From NCBI GenBank assembly GCA_964565925.1, contig CAZMGV010000001.1, positions 248,001 through 312,000 on the forward strand: a stretch of 64,000 bases of DNA. Direction: 5' to 3'. The position numbers and the translations under genes were made by a program. The notes below the pieces were generated by a model. The model was not told the origin of the DNA. It saw only the letters and a program-made list of their open reading frames with translations, and ran no database searches. Positions 19,069 to 26,358 of the stretch are shown one piece after another. How positions within the stretch are numbered: the stretch's first letter is position 1; each line of letters begins with the position of its first letter. The DNA comes from CAZMGV01 sp964565925 (GTDB lineage Bacteria > JAGRBM01 > JAHCIT01).

Positions 19069-19736
19069 TTCCCTGGCGAGACGAGAACCCGACCCGGAAA
19101 TTTCCGGGGATCACGCTGACGCTGATCGCGGCCAATGCCGCCATTTTTGTCTGGAGCCGGTTTTTCTCGAATCACTTCGACCGAATCATCAAGCTCTGGG
19201 GCTTCGTGTCCGTGGACTGGCGGACCGGCATGGCCCATGCGCTCGCGGTTCCCCAGGACGCACTGACACCGGTCACTTCGCTGTTCCTGCACGGAGGTGT
19301 GCTGCATGCGCTCGGCAATCTCTGGTTCCTCGGCATCTTCGGCGACAACGTGGAGGACGAACAGGGACACGGCCGGTTCCTGTTCTTCTATCTGATCTGC
19401 GGGCTGTTTGCCGTCTATGGGCACTACCTGTACGCGCCGGACTCGGCCCTGCCGCTTGTGGGCGCCAGCGGCGCCATCAGCGGCGTCCTGGCCGCGTATG
19501 TCTTCTACCACCCGACCGCCATGGTCAGGTCGTTCGTTCCGGTCATCGTTATTCTCGTGCCGGTACGGATCCCCGCCTTCCTCTTTATCGGAATCTGGGC
19601 GCTCATGCAGGTGGCCGGAGGGATGTACGGCGGCGAAGGCACGTCGGTGGCCTATGCCGCCCATGTGGCCGGGTTCATCGCCGGCCTCGGGCTGGCGCCA
19701 TTTTTCCGCCAGAAGGTCCGGCGCCGCAAACGCTGA
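19065..19736 (+). CDS. Rhomboid-family intramembrane serine protease
   Basis: The 223-residue, six-helix protein has the rhomboid signature: HGGVLHALGNLWFLGIFGDNVED in loop 1 to helix 2 (quoted in part here as HALGNLWFL), the catalytic Ser in GASGAISG in helix 4, and the catalytic His in AAHVAGFIAG in helix 6. It should cut membrane-spanning substrates. It starts at TTG within the stop codon of the CtpA gene, so both proteases are made together, which suggests serial processing of a shared substrate. Length is normal for the short bacterial form. It ends two bases before a convergent gene. Confidence 0.92.
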   Translation: MIPWRDENPTRKFPGITLTLIAANAAIFVWSRFFSNHFDRIIKLWGFVSVDWRTGMAHALAVPQDALTPVTSLFLHGGVLHALGNLWFLGIFGDNVEDEQGHGRFLFFYLICGLFAVYGHYLYAPDSALPLVGASGAISGVLAAYVFYHPTAMVRSFVPVIVILVPVRIPAFLFIGIWALMQVAGGMYGGEGTSVAYAAHVAGFIAGLGLAPFFRQKVRRRKR

Positions 19737-19738
19737 AG

Positions 19739-20494
19739 CTATTTGGCCGGGGGCAGAGGCGGCGCATCCCGGCAGCAGCGCGTACCGCGGAACCCCTCGC
19801 CCAGACCGGGGCCGCCCGGCCGCGGAACGCGGCAGGTCGCATTGGAACCGATCTCCGTCCCGAAGCTCCCGCCCACGAGACCGGGCCCGGACTCCCCTTC
19901 GACCCATTCGGCCAGATTACCGATGACATCCGAAAGTCCGTGCCGGTTCACGCAGCCGCGCATGGCGCCCGATTTCATCGGCGCCACCGCGTTCTCCGAA
20001 TACTGGGAAATCAGGTTGCACGCCTTGGCGGCCACCACCGGCGGGAAGTCACCCGCGCCCAGCGGCGCCGCACAGGCGACCTTGAATTCGTCAAAGGTGC
20101 AGAGCCGCTTTCCCGCCGACTGGCAGGCGGCACGGGCCTCTTCCGGGGTATTCAGGATTTTCGGCATCTCTCCGTGTTCATTGGGAAATTCGTACTGGTC
20201 CACGCAGACGTTACCGATACGGGAGCTGTGCTTCTCGCAGCCCTTCGCATGGTCCGCCTTCGGATCGTAGCGGGCATCCAGCCAGTAGACCGGCCCGCCC
20301 GTCTTCAGCCAGTTCGAAAAGAACAGTCCGCCCCAGACCACGACGTTCGCGATCACCATCAGCCGGAACAGCCGGGAGCCGCCCAGCCCGCCGCCTGTGC
20401 TACCGCCGCTATCGCCGGAACCCGGAATCCGCACGGGCAGTTCAGGCAACGGGAGCGGGGACTTGGGGCTTTCGGGATTTGGGGATTCTTCCAT
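19739..20494 (-). CDS. Membrane-anchored SUMF1/FGE-like domain protein
   Basis: The 251-residue protein has a Pro/Ser-rich cytoplasmic start, one membrane helix (LMVIANVVVWGGLFFSNWL) and an exported domain. That domain shows the formylglycine-generating-enzyme fold pattern: RLCTFDEF, GNLAEWVEG, VGGSFG and the final GFRGTRCC. Many such domains are not formylglycine generators but binding or structural modules, and I cannot assign catalytic cysteines with confidence. The start at 20494 avoids overlapping yacG; an in-frame ATG at 20539 would add 15 residues. It follows yacG on the same strand and ends against the convergent rhomboid gene. Confidence 0.78.
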   Translation of the reverse strand: MEESPNPESPKSPLPLPELPVRIPGSGDSGGSTGGGLGGSRLFRLMVIANVVVWGGLFFSNWLKTGGPVYWLDARYDPKADHAKGCEKHSSRIGNVCVDQYEFPNEHGEMPKILNTPEEARAACQSAGKRLCTFDEFKVACAAPLGAGDFPPVVAAKACNLISQYSENAVAPMKSGAMRGCVNRHGLSDVIGNLAEWVEGESGPGLVGGSFGTEIGSNATCRVPRPGGPGLGEGFRGTRCCRDAPPLPPAK

Positions 20495-20507
20495 TATTGA
20501 TTCGGGC

Positions 20508-20729
20508 TCAATGAACCGACGACCCGCCGTCTTCGTCATCCGGGTCGATCACTTCCCCCGTCTCGGGGTCCACCAGCGCCGGGGGACCGGGGACGGCATA
20601 CTGGCCGCTCATCCACCCGCCGAAATCGAGCGTCTGGCACCGCTTGGAACAGAACGGGAATGCCGGGGAGTCCTCCCGCCGGTATTCGCGCCTGCACTTG
20701 GGACAGGTGAAGGTCATTGCGCCGGACAT
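20508..20729 (-). CDS. yacG: DNA gyrase inhibitor YacG
   Basis: This 73-residue zinc protein has the YacG arrangement: CPKC near the N-terminus, then PFCSKRC followed at once by TLDFGGWMSGQYAVP. The four cysteines bind zinc. In Escherichia coli YacG binds the GyrB C-terminal domain and inhibits DNA binding by gyrase. The C-terminal tail is acidic. It is usually next to coaE or an A24 peptidase gene, but here it stands before a SUMF1-like gene. An alternative start is MTF at residue 5. Confidence 0.9.
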   Translation of the reverse strand: MSGAMTFTCPKCRREYRREDSPAFPFCSKRCQTLDFGGWMSGQYAVPGPPALVDPETGEVIDPDDEDGGSSVH

Positions 20730-20829
20730 TCTAACCGGTCCCCGGGCAAACCGTTAGGCTTGTTCTCAAACGGCCCAGCCCCCTGTCCTCAACGCTTGAC
20801 TGGACCGCCTCTGGCCGATCACTGGGATA

Positions 20830-20858
20830 TTGACTGACGGATCAATCACCCGTATATC
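20830..20858 (+). promoter_or_regulatory. Promoter with overlapping operator for the TetR gene
   Basis: TTGACT (20830-20835), a 17-base spacer and TATATC (20853-20858) form a near-consensus sigma-70 promoter. An 18-base palindrome, TGACTGACGGATCAATCA (20831-20848), with seven-base arms and one mismatch, covers the -35 box and spacer. Its form resembles operators of TetR-type fatty-acid regulators. A repressor bound here would block RNA polymerase, so autoregulation of the next gene is likely. The leader is about 14 bases and contains GAGGA. Confidence 0.6.
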
Positions 20859-20878
20859 GTCTGTCCAGAGGATCTGAC

Positions 20879-21517
20879 GTGCGACGTAAACCCGCCCTCA
20901 AGGCCGAAGTCCAAAGCACCCGCGCCGGTACGCTGGAAAAGCGCAAGGCCATTCTCGATGCGGCCGTCAAGGTGTTCGCCCGCAAGGGTTACTACGGCTG
21001 CCGGGTTTCGGACATCGCCGAGGAAGCCGGCGTCGCCTACGGCCTCGTCTACCACTACTTCAAGAGCAAAGAGCTTGTCCTCAACTCGATCTTCCAGGAG
21101 CGCTGGAGCGTTTTCCTCGCGTTCCTGAAACGGATCGACGAGTCGGGCGACCCGATCGAGAAGAAGCTGCGCACCATCGTCGGCTACATGGTGGACGGCT
21201 ACCGCCTGAACCCCGAGATGATGGAAGTCGTCATCCTCGAAATCTCCCGCAGCTCCAAGTTCTACAGCACGGCGAACACCGAACTTGCCACCGGCGCCAT
21301 GAGCATCCTCGAACGGATGCTGAAGAAGGGGCTCGACGCCCGCGAGGTTCGCGGCACCGTCGACACCAAGACGTCGGCCTACCTGTTCTTCGGCATGATC
21401 GAGACCGTGCTCACCGGGTTCGTGCTGGGCGCGATCAAGGCCACTTCGGACTCCGACTTCGACCGGGTGAAGAACGAAGTCGTCGAAACGTTCCTCTCGG
21501 GCATCCGGAGCCGGTAA
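20879..21517 (+). CDS. TetR/AcrR-family transcriptional regulator
   Basis: The 212-residue regulator starts at GTG six bases after GAGGA. The N-terminal helix-turn-helix is classic: ILDAAVKVFARKGYYGCRVSDIAEEAGVAYGLVYHYF (the recognition helix is the VAYGLVYHYF part, about residues 47-58). The C-terminal ligand and dimer domain is all-helical with no obvious signature; its style is close to regulators of acyl-CoA metabolism, though the ligand is unknown. A palindrome covering its own promoter suggests it represses itself. It has no co-directional neighbour and ends abutting the convergent glutaminyl-cyclase-like gene, so its targets are probably elsewhere. Confidence 0.9.
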   Translation: MRRKPALKAEVQSTRAGTLEKRKAILDAAVKVFARKGYYGCRVSDIAEEAGVAYGLVYHYFKSKELVLNSIFQERWSVFLAFLKRIDESGDPIEKKLRTIVGYMVDGYRLNPEMMEVVILEISRSSKFYSTANTELATGAMSILERMLKKGLDAREVRGTVDTKTSAYLFFGMIETVLTGFVLGAIKATSDSDFDRVKNEVVETFLSGIRSR

Positions 21518-22534
21518 CTACTTCGCCGGCGCAGCGCCGGCCGCCGCGGCCATCCGCGATTCAAGCCACTTCATCGCCATGTCCGCCGTTGCCTGCAGAC
21601 TGGCCGGGGAGCAGTGCTCCCGCGTGTCCGACCGGGTGTGCCAGGGACCGTAGTCCAGATCGATGACCAGCGCCGACGGGATTCCTTTCGCCAGGAGCGG
21701 CAGGTGGTCGTCGTAAATGCTGCGGTCCGGCGACGGGCTGAACACCGCCGGATCGCCGTGCTTGTACAGCTCCTGATAAAGCCACGGGTTCCGGCTGTAA
21801 GACAGGTCTTCGGCAAATACCTTGAACTCCCGGTCTGCCACCATGTCGAAGATCACCGCCGCCCGGTAGCACTTCACCCGCTCCGGCGTCAGCGCGGCCG
21901 CGAACCGCTTGGACCCGGTAAAATACAGGTCAGTGTTCCGCACGCCCTCTTCGCCGTCGAACAGGACGAATTCGATGCCGAACGGCAGATCCTTCCGGCT
22001 TCCCAGCCGCCGGGCAAGGTCGAGCAGCATCGCCGTCCCGCTGGTGCCGTCGTTGAAACCCGGAACCGGAAGATCGTGTTTGTCCGGATCCGGATCCTCG
22101 TCGGCTGTCGCTCGGGTGTCCCAGTGGGTCCCGAGCAGGATGGTCTCCCTGCAGTCGGGGCCGATCCGGGCCGACAGGTTCGCCAGTTCCTTGCCGCCCC
22201 AGTACTGGGTCGCCTCCGGCATCCGGAACCGCTGCGACGAAACGGCGGCACCGAAGGATTCGAACCGTTTGCCGATTTTCTCAAGCGTCGCAAAACGGTC
22301 CGGATTGGTGATCGGGCGCGGCCCCATGTCGTCCAGCCAGAGAGCCTCCGACCACGCCGTCTGGCTGGCCAGGGCGACGGACGGTTTTGCGATCTGGGTG
22401 AACCCTGCCGCCGTTTCAGCCGCCGGACCGTTACCGCCGGCGTTCGGGCCCGCCTCCCGGCCGCCGTCACAGTTGGTAAAGGCCGCCAGCGACAGAACAG
22501 CGGGAAGAACGAACAACCCCTGCCAGAGTTTCAT
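21518..22534 (-). CDS. M28-family zinc hydrolase, glutaminyl-cyclase-like, exported
   Basis: The 338-residue protein starts with a signal sequence ending in FTNC; this is a poor lipobox, so lipidation is uncertain. Metal and catalytic motifs follow the M28/QPCT pattern: GTHWDTR (His and Asp), GFNDGTSG, FDGEEG (Glu) and the final GPWHTRSDT (His). The segment VIDLDYGPWHT resembles glutaminyl-peptide cyclases, which convert N-terminal Gln to pyroglutamate, more than aminopeptidases. It overlaps the spermidine-synthase-like gene by ATGA and is translated after it. Enzyme family is secure, the exact reaction is inferred. Confidence 0.85.
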   Translation of the reverse strand: MKLWQGLFVLPAVLSLAAFTNCDGGREAGPNAGGNGPAAETAAGFTQIAKPSVALASQTAWSEALWLDDMGPRPITNPDRFATLEKIGKRFESFGAAVSSQRFRMPEATQYWGGKELANLSARIGPDCRETILLGTHWDTRATADEDPDPDKHDLPVPGFNDGTSGTAMLLDLARRLGSRKDLPFGIEFVLFDGEEGVRNTDLYFTGSKRFAAALTPERVKCYRAAVIFDMVADREFKVFAEDLSYSRNPWLYQELYKHGDPAVFSPSPDRSIYDDHLPLLAKGIPSALVIDLDYGPWHTRSDTREHCSPASLQATADMAMKWLESRMAAAAGAAPAK

Positions 22535-24051
22535 CGTTTCTCCGAATCCAGCAGCTTCGCCGAGAGGTAGTCCACCGGGGCGTGGTCGTCCGTAAAGGCC
22601 GGTTCGGAACTCTCCCAGACGATCTCTTTCTTCAGGAACTCCTCGTTCCGGGGATCGCGGTCCAGCACCACCGGGCCGTTGGTCGCCAGCACGATGAGGT
22701 TCTGCGGGGCGGACTGCTCATATGGCCGGGTGGCGAACACGCGGACTTCCGGGAAAACGGCTTTCAGCGCGGCGATGAGACCGCCCGGCAGTCTCGATCC
22801 GTCGCCCTCCCGCGACCCGATCACGTTCATCATGTACCGGCCCGAGGGCGCCAGCCGCGCCTTCACGAGGCGGTAATACTCGACCGTCGTCAGATGCGGC
22901 GGAATCCGGTTGATGCCGTGGTAGGTGTCGCCGAAGATGACGTCGTACTGGCCCTTGTCATTGGCAACGAACCGGCGCGCGTCGTCGGTCACCCGGACCA
23001 GGTTCTGGATCTGGTCGGCCTCGAAAAACCGGTCGCCGATCACATGAATGGCCGGGTCGATGTCAACGACCGTGTAGGTCGCCTCGTGGTAACGCTCCGC
23101 CAGATATCCCGGCAGCGAATACGCCCCGGCGCCCAGAAACAGGAGTTTCGCAGGCGGGCGCTCGGCGTCGATCATCAGCGGCCAGAACTTGAGGTAGTCG
23201 AAGGCAACCTCCCCCGTCTCCATGTCCCGGCCGCCTTCGTAGGTCGAATCGAGCTTGAGGTAGCGGAAACCGTTTTCCTCCAGAATGTCGATCTGGTGGT
23301 AGAACGACTGCTCCCGGTGGATGACACCCCAGGCAGGCGCGTTGCCGGGCACGGCGGCCACACCCAGCCCGGCGAGCATGAGAATAATGGCGAGGGCGCG
23401 GCCCGACGCAGCCCGTCCGGAGGCCACAAGCCCCGCCACTCCGATCAGCAGCGGGATGGCGGCGGCAACCCAGAACGTCACCCGCAGACCGAACGCCGGG
23501 ATGAACCACCAGCCGCCGGAGATCGCCCCGGCGATCGAACCTAGCGTCGACGCACTCCCGACGATCCCCGCGCGCCGTCCCAGATTCTCTCCGCTATCGA
23601 ACACCAGACGGACGGCGAAGGGCCAGCTCATGGCGAGCGTGAGGCACGCCGGCGCGTAAAGCAGCAGGCACATTTTCAGGGTTCCGATGGCAGGAGTTTC
23701 CCGCGACAGTTCGTCCGAGAGCACGGTCCGGGCGAGCGGCGGAACGAGTGCGGCGAGCAGACCGCCCGCCAGAATAACCGCGAAGAATACTTTCGCCTCG
23801 GGCCGGCGGTCGGCGAGCATGCCTCCCGCCACGTAACCCGCCGCCATCGCCCCCAGCACGACGGCGATGGTCGTGGACCAGGTGTAGAGGGAATCGCCCA
23901 GATACGGCGCCAGCAGTCTCGGTCCGGCGATCTCGATGAGCAGCACCGAGAAACCGGTGAAGAACGACGAGGCCGCGAGCGACCACAGCGGCAGCGCGGT
24001 GCCGTAGCCCTCCAGTTCCGGATCCAGATGAACCGCTTTACGGGATTTCAT
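22531..24051 (-). CDS. Membrane protein fused to spermidine-synthase-like domain
   Basis: This 506-residue protein has about seven membrane helices in residues 20-235, resembling a half major-facilitator or the SpeE-associated membrane module. A cytoplasmic class I methyltransferase-like domain of the spermidine synthase type follows, with FLGAGAYSLPGYLAERY, the acidic VVDIDPA end of strand 2, DDARRFV and DVIFGDTYHG. Whether it makes polyamines is doubtful: many such fusions have unknown substrates. The YHGINRIPPHL segment replaces the usual gate-keeping loop. It shares an ATGA overlap with the downstream M28 gene, so the two may act in one pathway at the envelope. Confidence 0.82.
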   Translation of the reverse strand: MKSRKAVHLDPELEGYGTALPLWSLAASSFFTGFSVLLIEIAGPRLLAPYLGDSLYTWSTTIAVVLGAMAAGYVAGGMLADRRPEAKVFFAVILAGGLLAALVPPLARTVLSDELSRETPAIGTLKMCLLLYAPACLTLAMSWPFAVRLVFDSGENLGRRAGIVGSASTLGSIAGAISGGWWFIPAFGLRVTFWVAAAIPLLIGVAGLVASGRAASGRALAIILMLAGLGVAAVPGNAPAWGVIHREQSFYHQIDILEENGFRYLKLDSTYEGGRDMETGEVAFDYLKFWPLMIDAERPPAKLLFLGAGAYSLPGYLAERYHEATYTVVDIDPAIHVIGDRFFEADQIQNLVRVTDDARRFVANDKGQYDVIFGDTYHGINRIPPHLTTVEYYRLVKARLAPSGRYMMNVIGSREGDGSRLPGGLIAALKAVFPEVRVFATRPYEQSAPQNLIVLATNGPVVLDRDPRNEEFLKKEIVWESSEPAFTDDHAPVDYLSAKLLDSEKR

Positions 24052-24060
24052 GACCGCAGA

Positions 24061-25422
24061 CTACTTGGCCGTAGCGCTGGAGGCGCTCTCCTTGCGCTTC
24101 TCGATCAGATAGAACCGGGCGTCTTCGGAGCGCTCGGCCTCGATCAGGAACCGCTCCTTGCCTTCGACGCCCTTAAGCGCCGTTTTCAGTTCTTCGAGCG
24201 TCTTGATCGGCTTGCCTTCGACCCGGTGGATGATGTCGCCCGGCATCATGCCCACTTCGTCGCCCGGGCTGCCGCGGATCACGTAGGAAACAATCGCCCC
24301 GTCCTGGTTGTCCAGCTTGCGGCTCAGCATCACGTCGGTCGTGATTTCCTGCGCAAAGAACCCGAACGGGGTCTCGTAGGTCGACGGCTTGATCTTGGGC
24401 TGGGTCCCGACGGTGACCTTCACCGTATCAGTCTTGCCGTCACGGATCCGCTCGATCTCGACCGCCGTGCCGGGGGCGGTGTCGGCCACCATACGGACGA
24501 ACGACGAGATATCCGAATCGTCCGGCACGTCGACGTCATGGCCCGCGAATTTCGTTACGATATCGCCGGCCCTGAGACCCGCCTGGGCGGCCGGGCTTCC
24601 GGCGATGCACCGGTTCACGAGCGCACCGGTTTTCCCCTGAAGGTTCCAGTAGGCGGCCAGCTTGCGGCTGAGCGGCTGAAAGCTCACTCCCAGCCAGCCG
24701 CGCCGGATCGAGCCCTGTTCGGTAATATTGTGATAGGCGCGCAGCGCGGTCTCGATAGGGATGGTGAGCCCGATGCCGCGCCCGGCGGCGATGGAGTTGA
24801 TCCCCACCACTTCGCCGTCGAAGTTGACGAGCGGACCGCCGGAGGAACCCTGATCGATGAGCGCGTCGGTCTGGATGAACTCGTTAATGAGCCCCTTGAA
24901 CCGCAGGTTCCGCCCCTTGGCCTGCACGATGCCGAACGACACGCTGCCGTCCAGCGCGTAGGGGTTGCCGATGGCGAGCACGAGCGTGCCGACCTTAAGA
25001 TCTTCCGACTTGCCGAACAGCGCCGGCCGGATCTCCTTCTTGTGACTGCCCAGCTGGATCTTGAGCACGGCAAAGTCGGTCTGCGCGTCCTCGCCCAGTA
25101 CCTCGGCCGGGAAAGTCTCCTTGATGCCGGGGATCGTGATCGTCACCTTGGTGGCGTCCTCCACCACATGCTGGTTGGTGAAGATCGTACCCTCGCCGTC
25201 GGCGATGATGCCCGAGCCCGAGACGATCTGCTGGTCGTTGTTCTGACGCAGCACCGCCTCGATGAAGACGACCGACGGCGTCACCGCTTCGGCGACGCGG
25301 ATAATGTCGCTTTCCAGTTCGCGGGAGGCTTTGGAAGGTTTGGCTGAAGCCGGAGTGGCGGCTGCCGCAACTGCCAGCACGGCGGCGCACAGGAACGCGG
25401 CCGCCGGCGGGACGGCGCTCAG
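24061..25422 (-). CDS. HtrA/DegP-type serine protease with two PDZ domains, probable CTG start
   Basis: The 453-residue protein has a signal-like N-terminus ending TPASA, a trypsin-like domain and two PDZ domains (the first near residues 245-345, the second near 365-440 with GMMPGDIIHRVEG). The catalytic triad is the His of TNQHVVEDA, the Asp of QTDFAVLK and the Ser of DQGSSGGPLV. It should be a periplasmic quality-control protease. No ATG, GTG or TTG gives a sensible signal peptide: the only upstream ATG (25593) lies deep in the IclR gene. A CTG at 25422 overlaps the IclR stop as CTGA, the same layout as purQ, so I choose it with caution. Confidence 0.85.
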   Translation of the reverse strand: MSAVPPAAAFLCAAVLAVAAAATPASAKPSKASRELESDIIRVAEAVTPSVVFIEAVLRQNNDQQIVSGSGIIADGEGTIFTNQHVVEDATKVTITIPGIKETFPAEVLGEDAQTDFAVLKIQLGSHKKEIRPALFGKSEDLKVGTLVLAIGNPYALDGSVSFGIVQAKGRNLRFKGLINEFIQTDALIDQGSSGGPLVNFDGEVVGINSIAAGRGIGLTIPIETALRAYHNITEQGSIRRGWLGVSFQPLSRKLAAYWNLQGKTGALVNRCIAGSPAAQAGLRAGDIVTKFAGHDVDVPDDSDISSFVRMVADTAPGTAVEIERIRDGKTDTVKVTVGTQPKIKPSTYETPFGFFAQEITTDVMLSRKLDNQDGAIVSYVIRGSPGDEVGMMPGDIIHRVEGKPIKTLEELKTALKGVEGKERFLIEAERSEDARFYLIEKRKESASSATAK

Positions 25423-26210
25423 GCCGCGGGCTTTTCGAACCCGAGCCGGTGACTGATCTGGCGGGCGGCTTCGAGAACCGCAGGCGCCAGTTCCCGCTGG
25501 ATCCGCTCGTCGGTCATTCTGGAGTTCGGACCGGACAGCGTGATCGCTCCGGCCGGATGCCGGGTGTAGTCGAAAATCGGGACCGCAACGCATTTGACGC
25601 CCTCTTCGTGTTCTTCGTTATCAGTGGCGTAGCCTTCAGAGCGGACACGGTTCAAGTGCTCGACGAGCTGCGTGCGGTCGATAATGGTCCGGGGGGTATA
25701 GGCGGTCAGGGCGGCCACGGGGAGAATCCGCTTGATCTCGTCCTCGCTGCTGAAGGCGAGCAGCGCCTTGCCCACCGCCGTGCAGTGAACCGGGAGCCGG
25801 AGCCCCACACGGGGGACCACCCGGATGACATGGCCCGATTCCACGACGTCGAGATAGACCATCTGGCCGTCGCGCAGGATGGCCACGTAGGCGGTCTCGT
25901 TGGTCCGGTGGACGAGGCTTTCGAGCAGCGGGCGCGCGGTCTGTACCAGACCCGACTGCTGGATGAACGTCTGGCCCAGTTCCAGGGCGCGGATCCCCAG
26001 CCGGTAGTTGCCGGTGACCGGGTTCTGCTCGATGTAGCTGTGGTTCTCGAGGGTCGCGAGCAGGCGGAAGACGTTGTTCTTGTGGAGCTTGAGCCGCTTG
26101 GCCAGCTCGGTCACTCCGAGTTCGTCGCTCTGGGCGGTCTTGAACTCTTCAAGGAGTTCAAGGGCGTGTGAAACCGCCTGGATGGTATAGTCGGCTTTCT
26201 GGCGCTTCAT
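25419..26210 (-). CDS. IclR-family transcriptional regulator
   Basis: The 263-residue regulator has the IclR winged helix-turn-helix at residues 10-75 (ELAKRLKLHKNNVFRLLATLE) and the C-terminal effector domain (about 85-260) with HCTAVGKALLAF and the GVKCVAVPIFD segment. Members respond to small organic acids or aromatics, and the effector here is unknown. The start at 26210 gives the standard N-terminus; an upstream start at 26303 would read through the promoter. The gene lies between homoserine dehydrogenase and HtrA on the same strand. A palindrome overlapping its likely promoter suggests autoregulation. Confidence 0.9.
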   Translation of the reverse strand: MKRQKADYTIQAVSHALELLEEFKTAQSDELGVTELAKRLKLHKNNVFRLLATLENHSYIEQNPVTGNYRLGIRALELGQTFIQQSGLVQTARPLLESLVHRTNETAYVAILRDGQMVYLDVVESGHVIRVVPRVGLRLPVHCTAVGKALLAFSSEDEIKRILPVAALTAYTPRTIIDRTQLVEHLNRVRSEGYATDNEEHEEGVKCVAVPIFDYTRHPAGAITLSGPNSRMTDERIQRELAPAVLEAARQISHRLGFEKPAA

Positions 26211-26262
26211 ATGGATCTCGCGGGGCGGCTGACGGGAACATTCCCCTGCCGCCAAGCGAATA

Positions 26263-26301
26263 TCTTTACCGCGTTCGACCCAACGCGTCAATCTATGACG
26301 C
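26263..26301 (-). promoter_or_regulatory. Candidate promoter and palindromic operator for the IclR gene
   Basis: Reading the minus strand, TTGACG (26291-26286) and TAAAGA (26268-26263) are 17 bases apart. A perfect palindrome, GCGTCAATCTATGACGC (26285-26301), covers the -35 box. IclR proteins often repress themselves from such sites. The -10 box is only a moderate match. Confidence 0.5.
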
Positions 26302-26332
26302 AAAATGTTACGGACATCCCAATGTGCGCAGA

Positions 26333-26348
26333 TGTGATTGAAATCACT
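26333..26348. promoter_or_regulatory. CRP/FNR-type binding-site candidate
   Basis: The 16 bases TGTGATTGAAATCACT match the CRP consensus TGTGA-N6-TCACA except for the last base. The site lies 123 bases upstream of the IclR start and 11 bases after the homoserine dehydrogenase stop. Its centre is about 85 bases from the predicted start point of the IclR promoter. No CRP gene is in the window. Confidence 0.4.
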
Positions 26349-26358
26349 AGGTATTCTG

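Noticed and set aside
25593..25593. ATG at 25593 as the HtrA start
   Set aside because: It would add 57 residues of Arg-rich sequence before the signal peptide and lie wholly inside the IclR gene.
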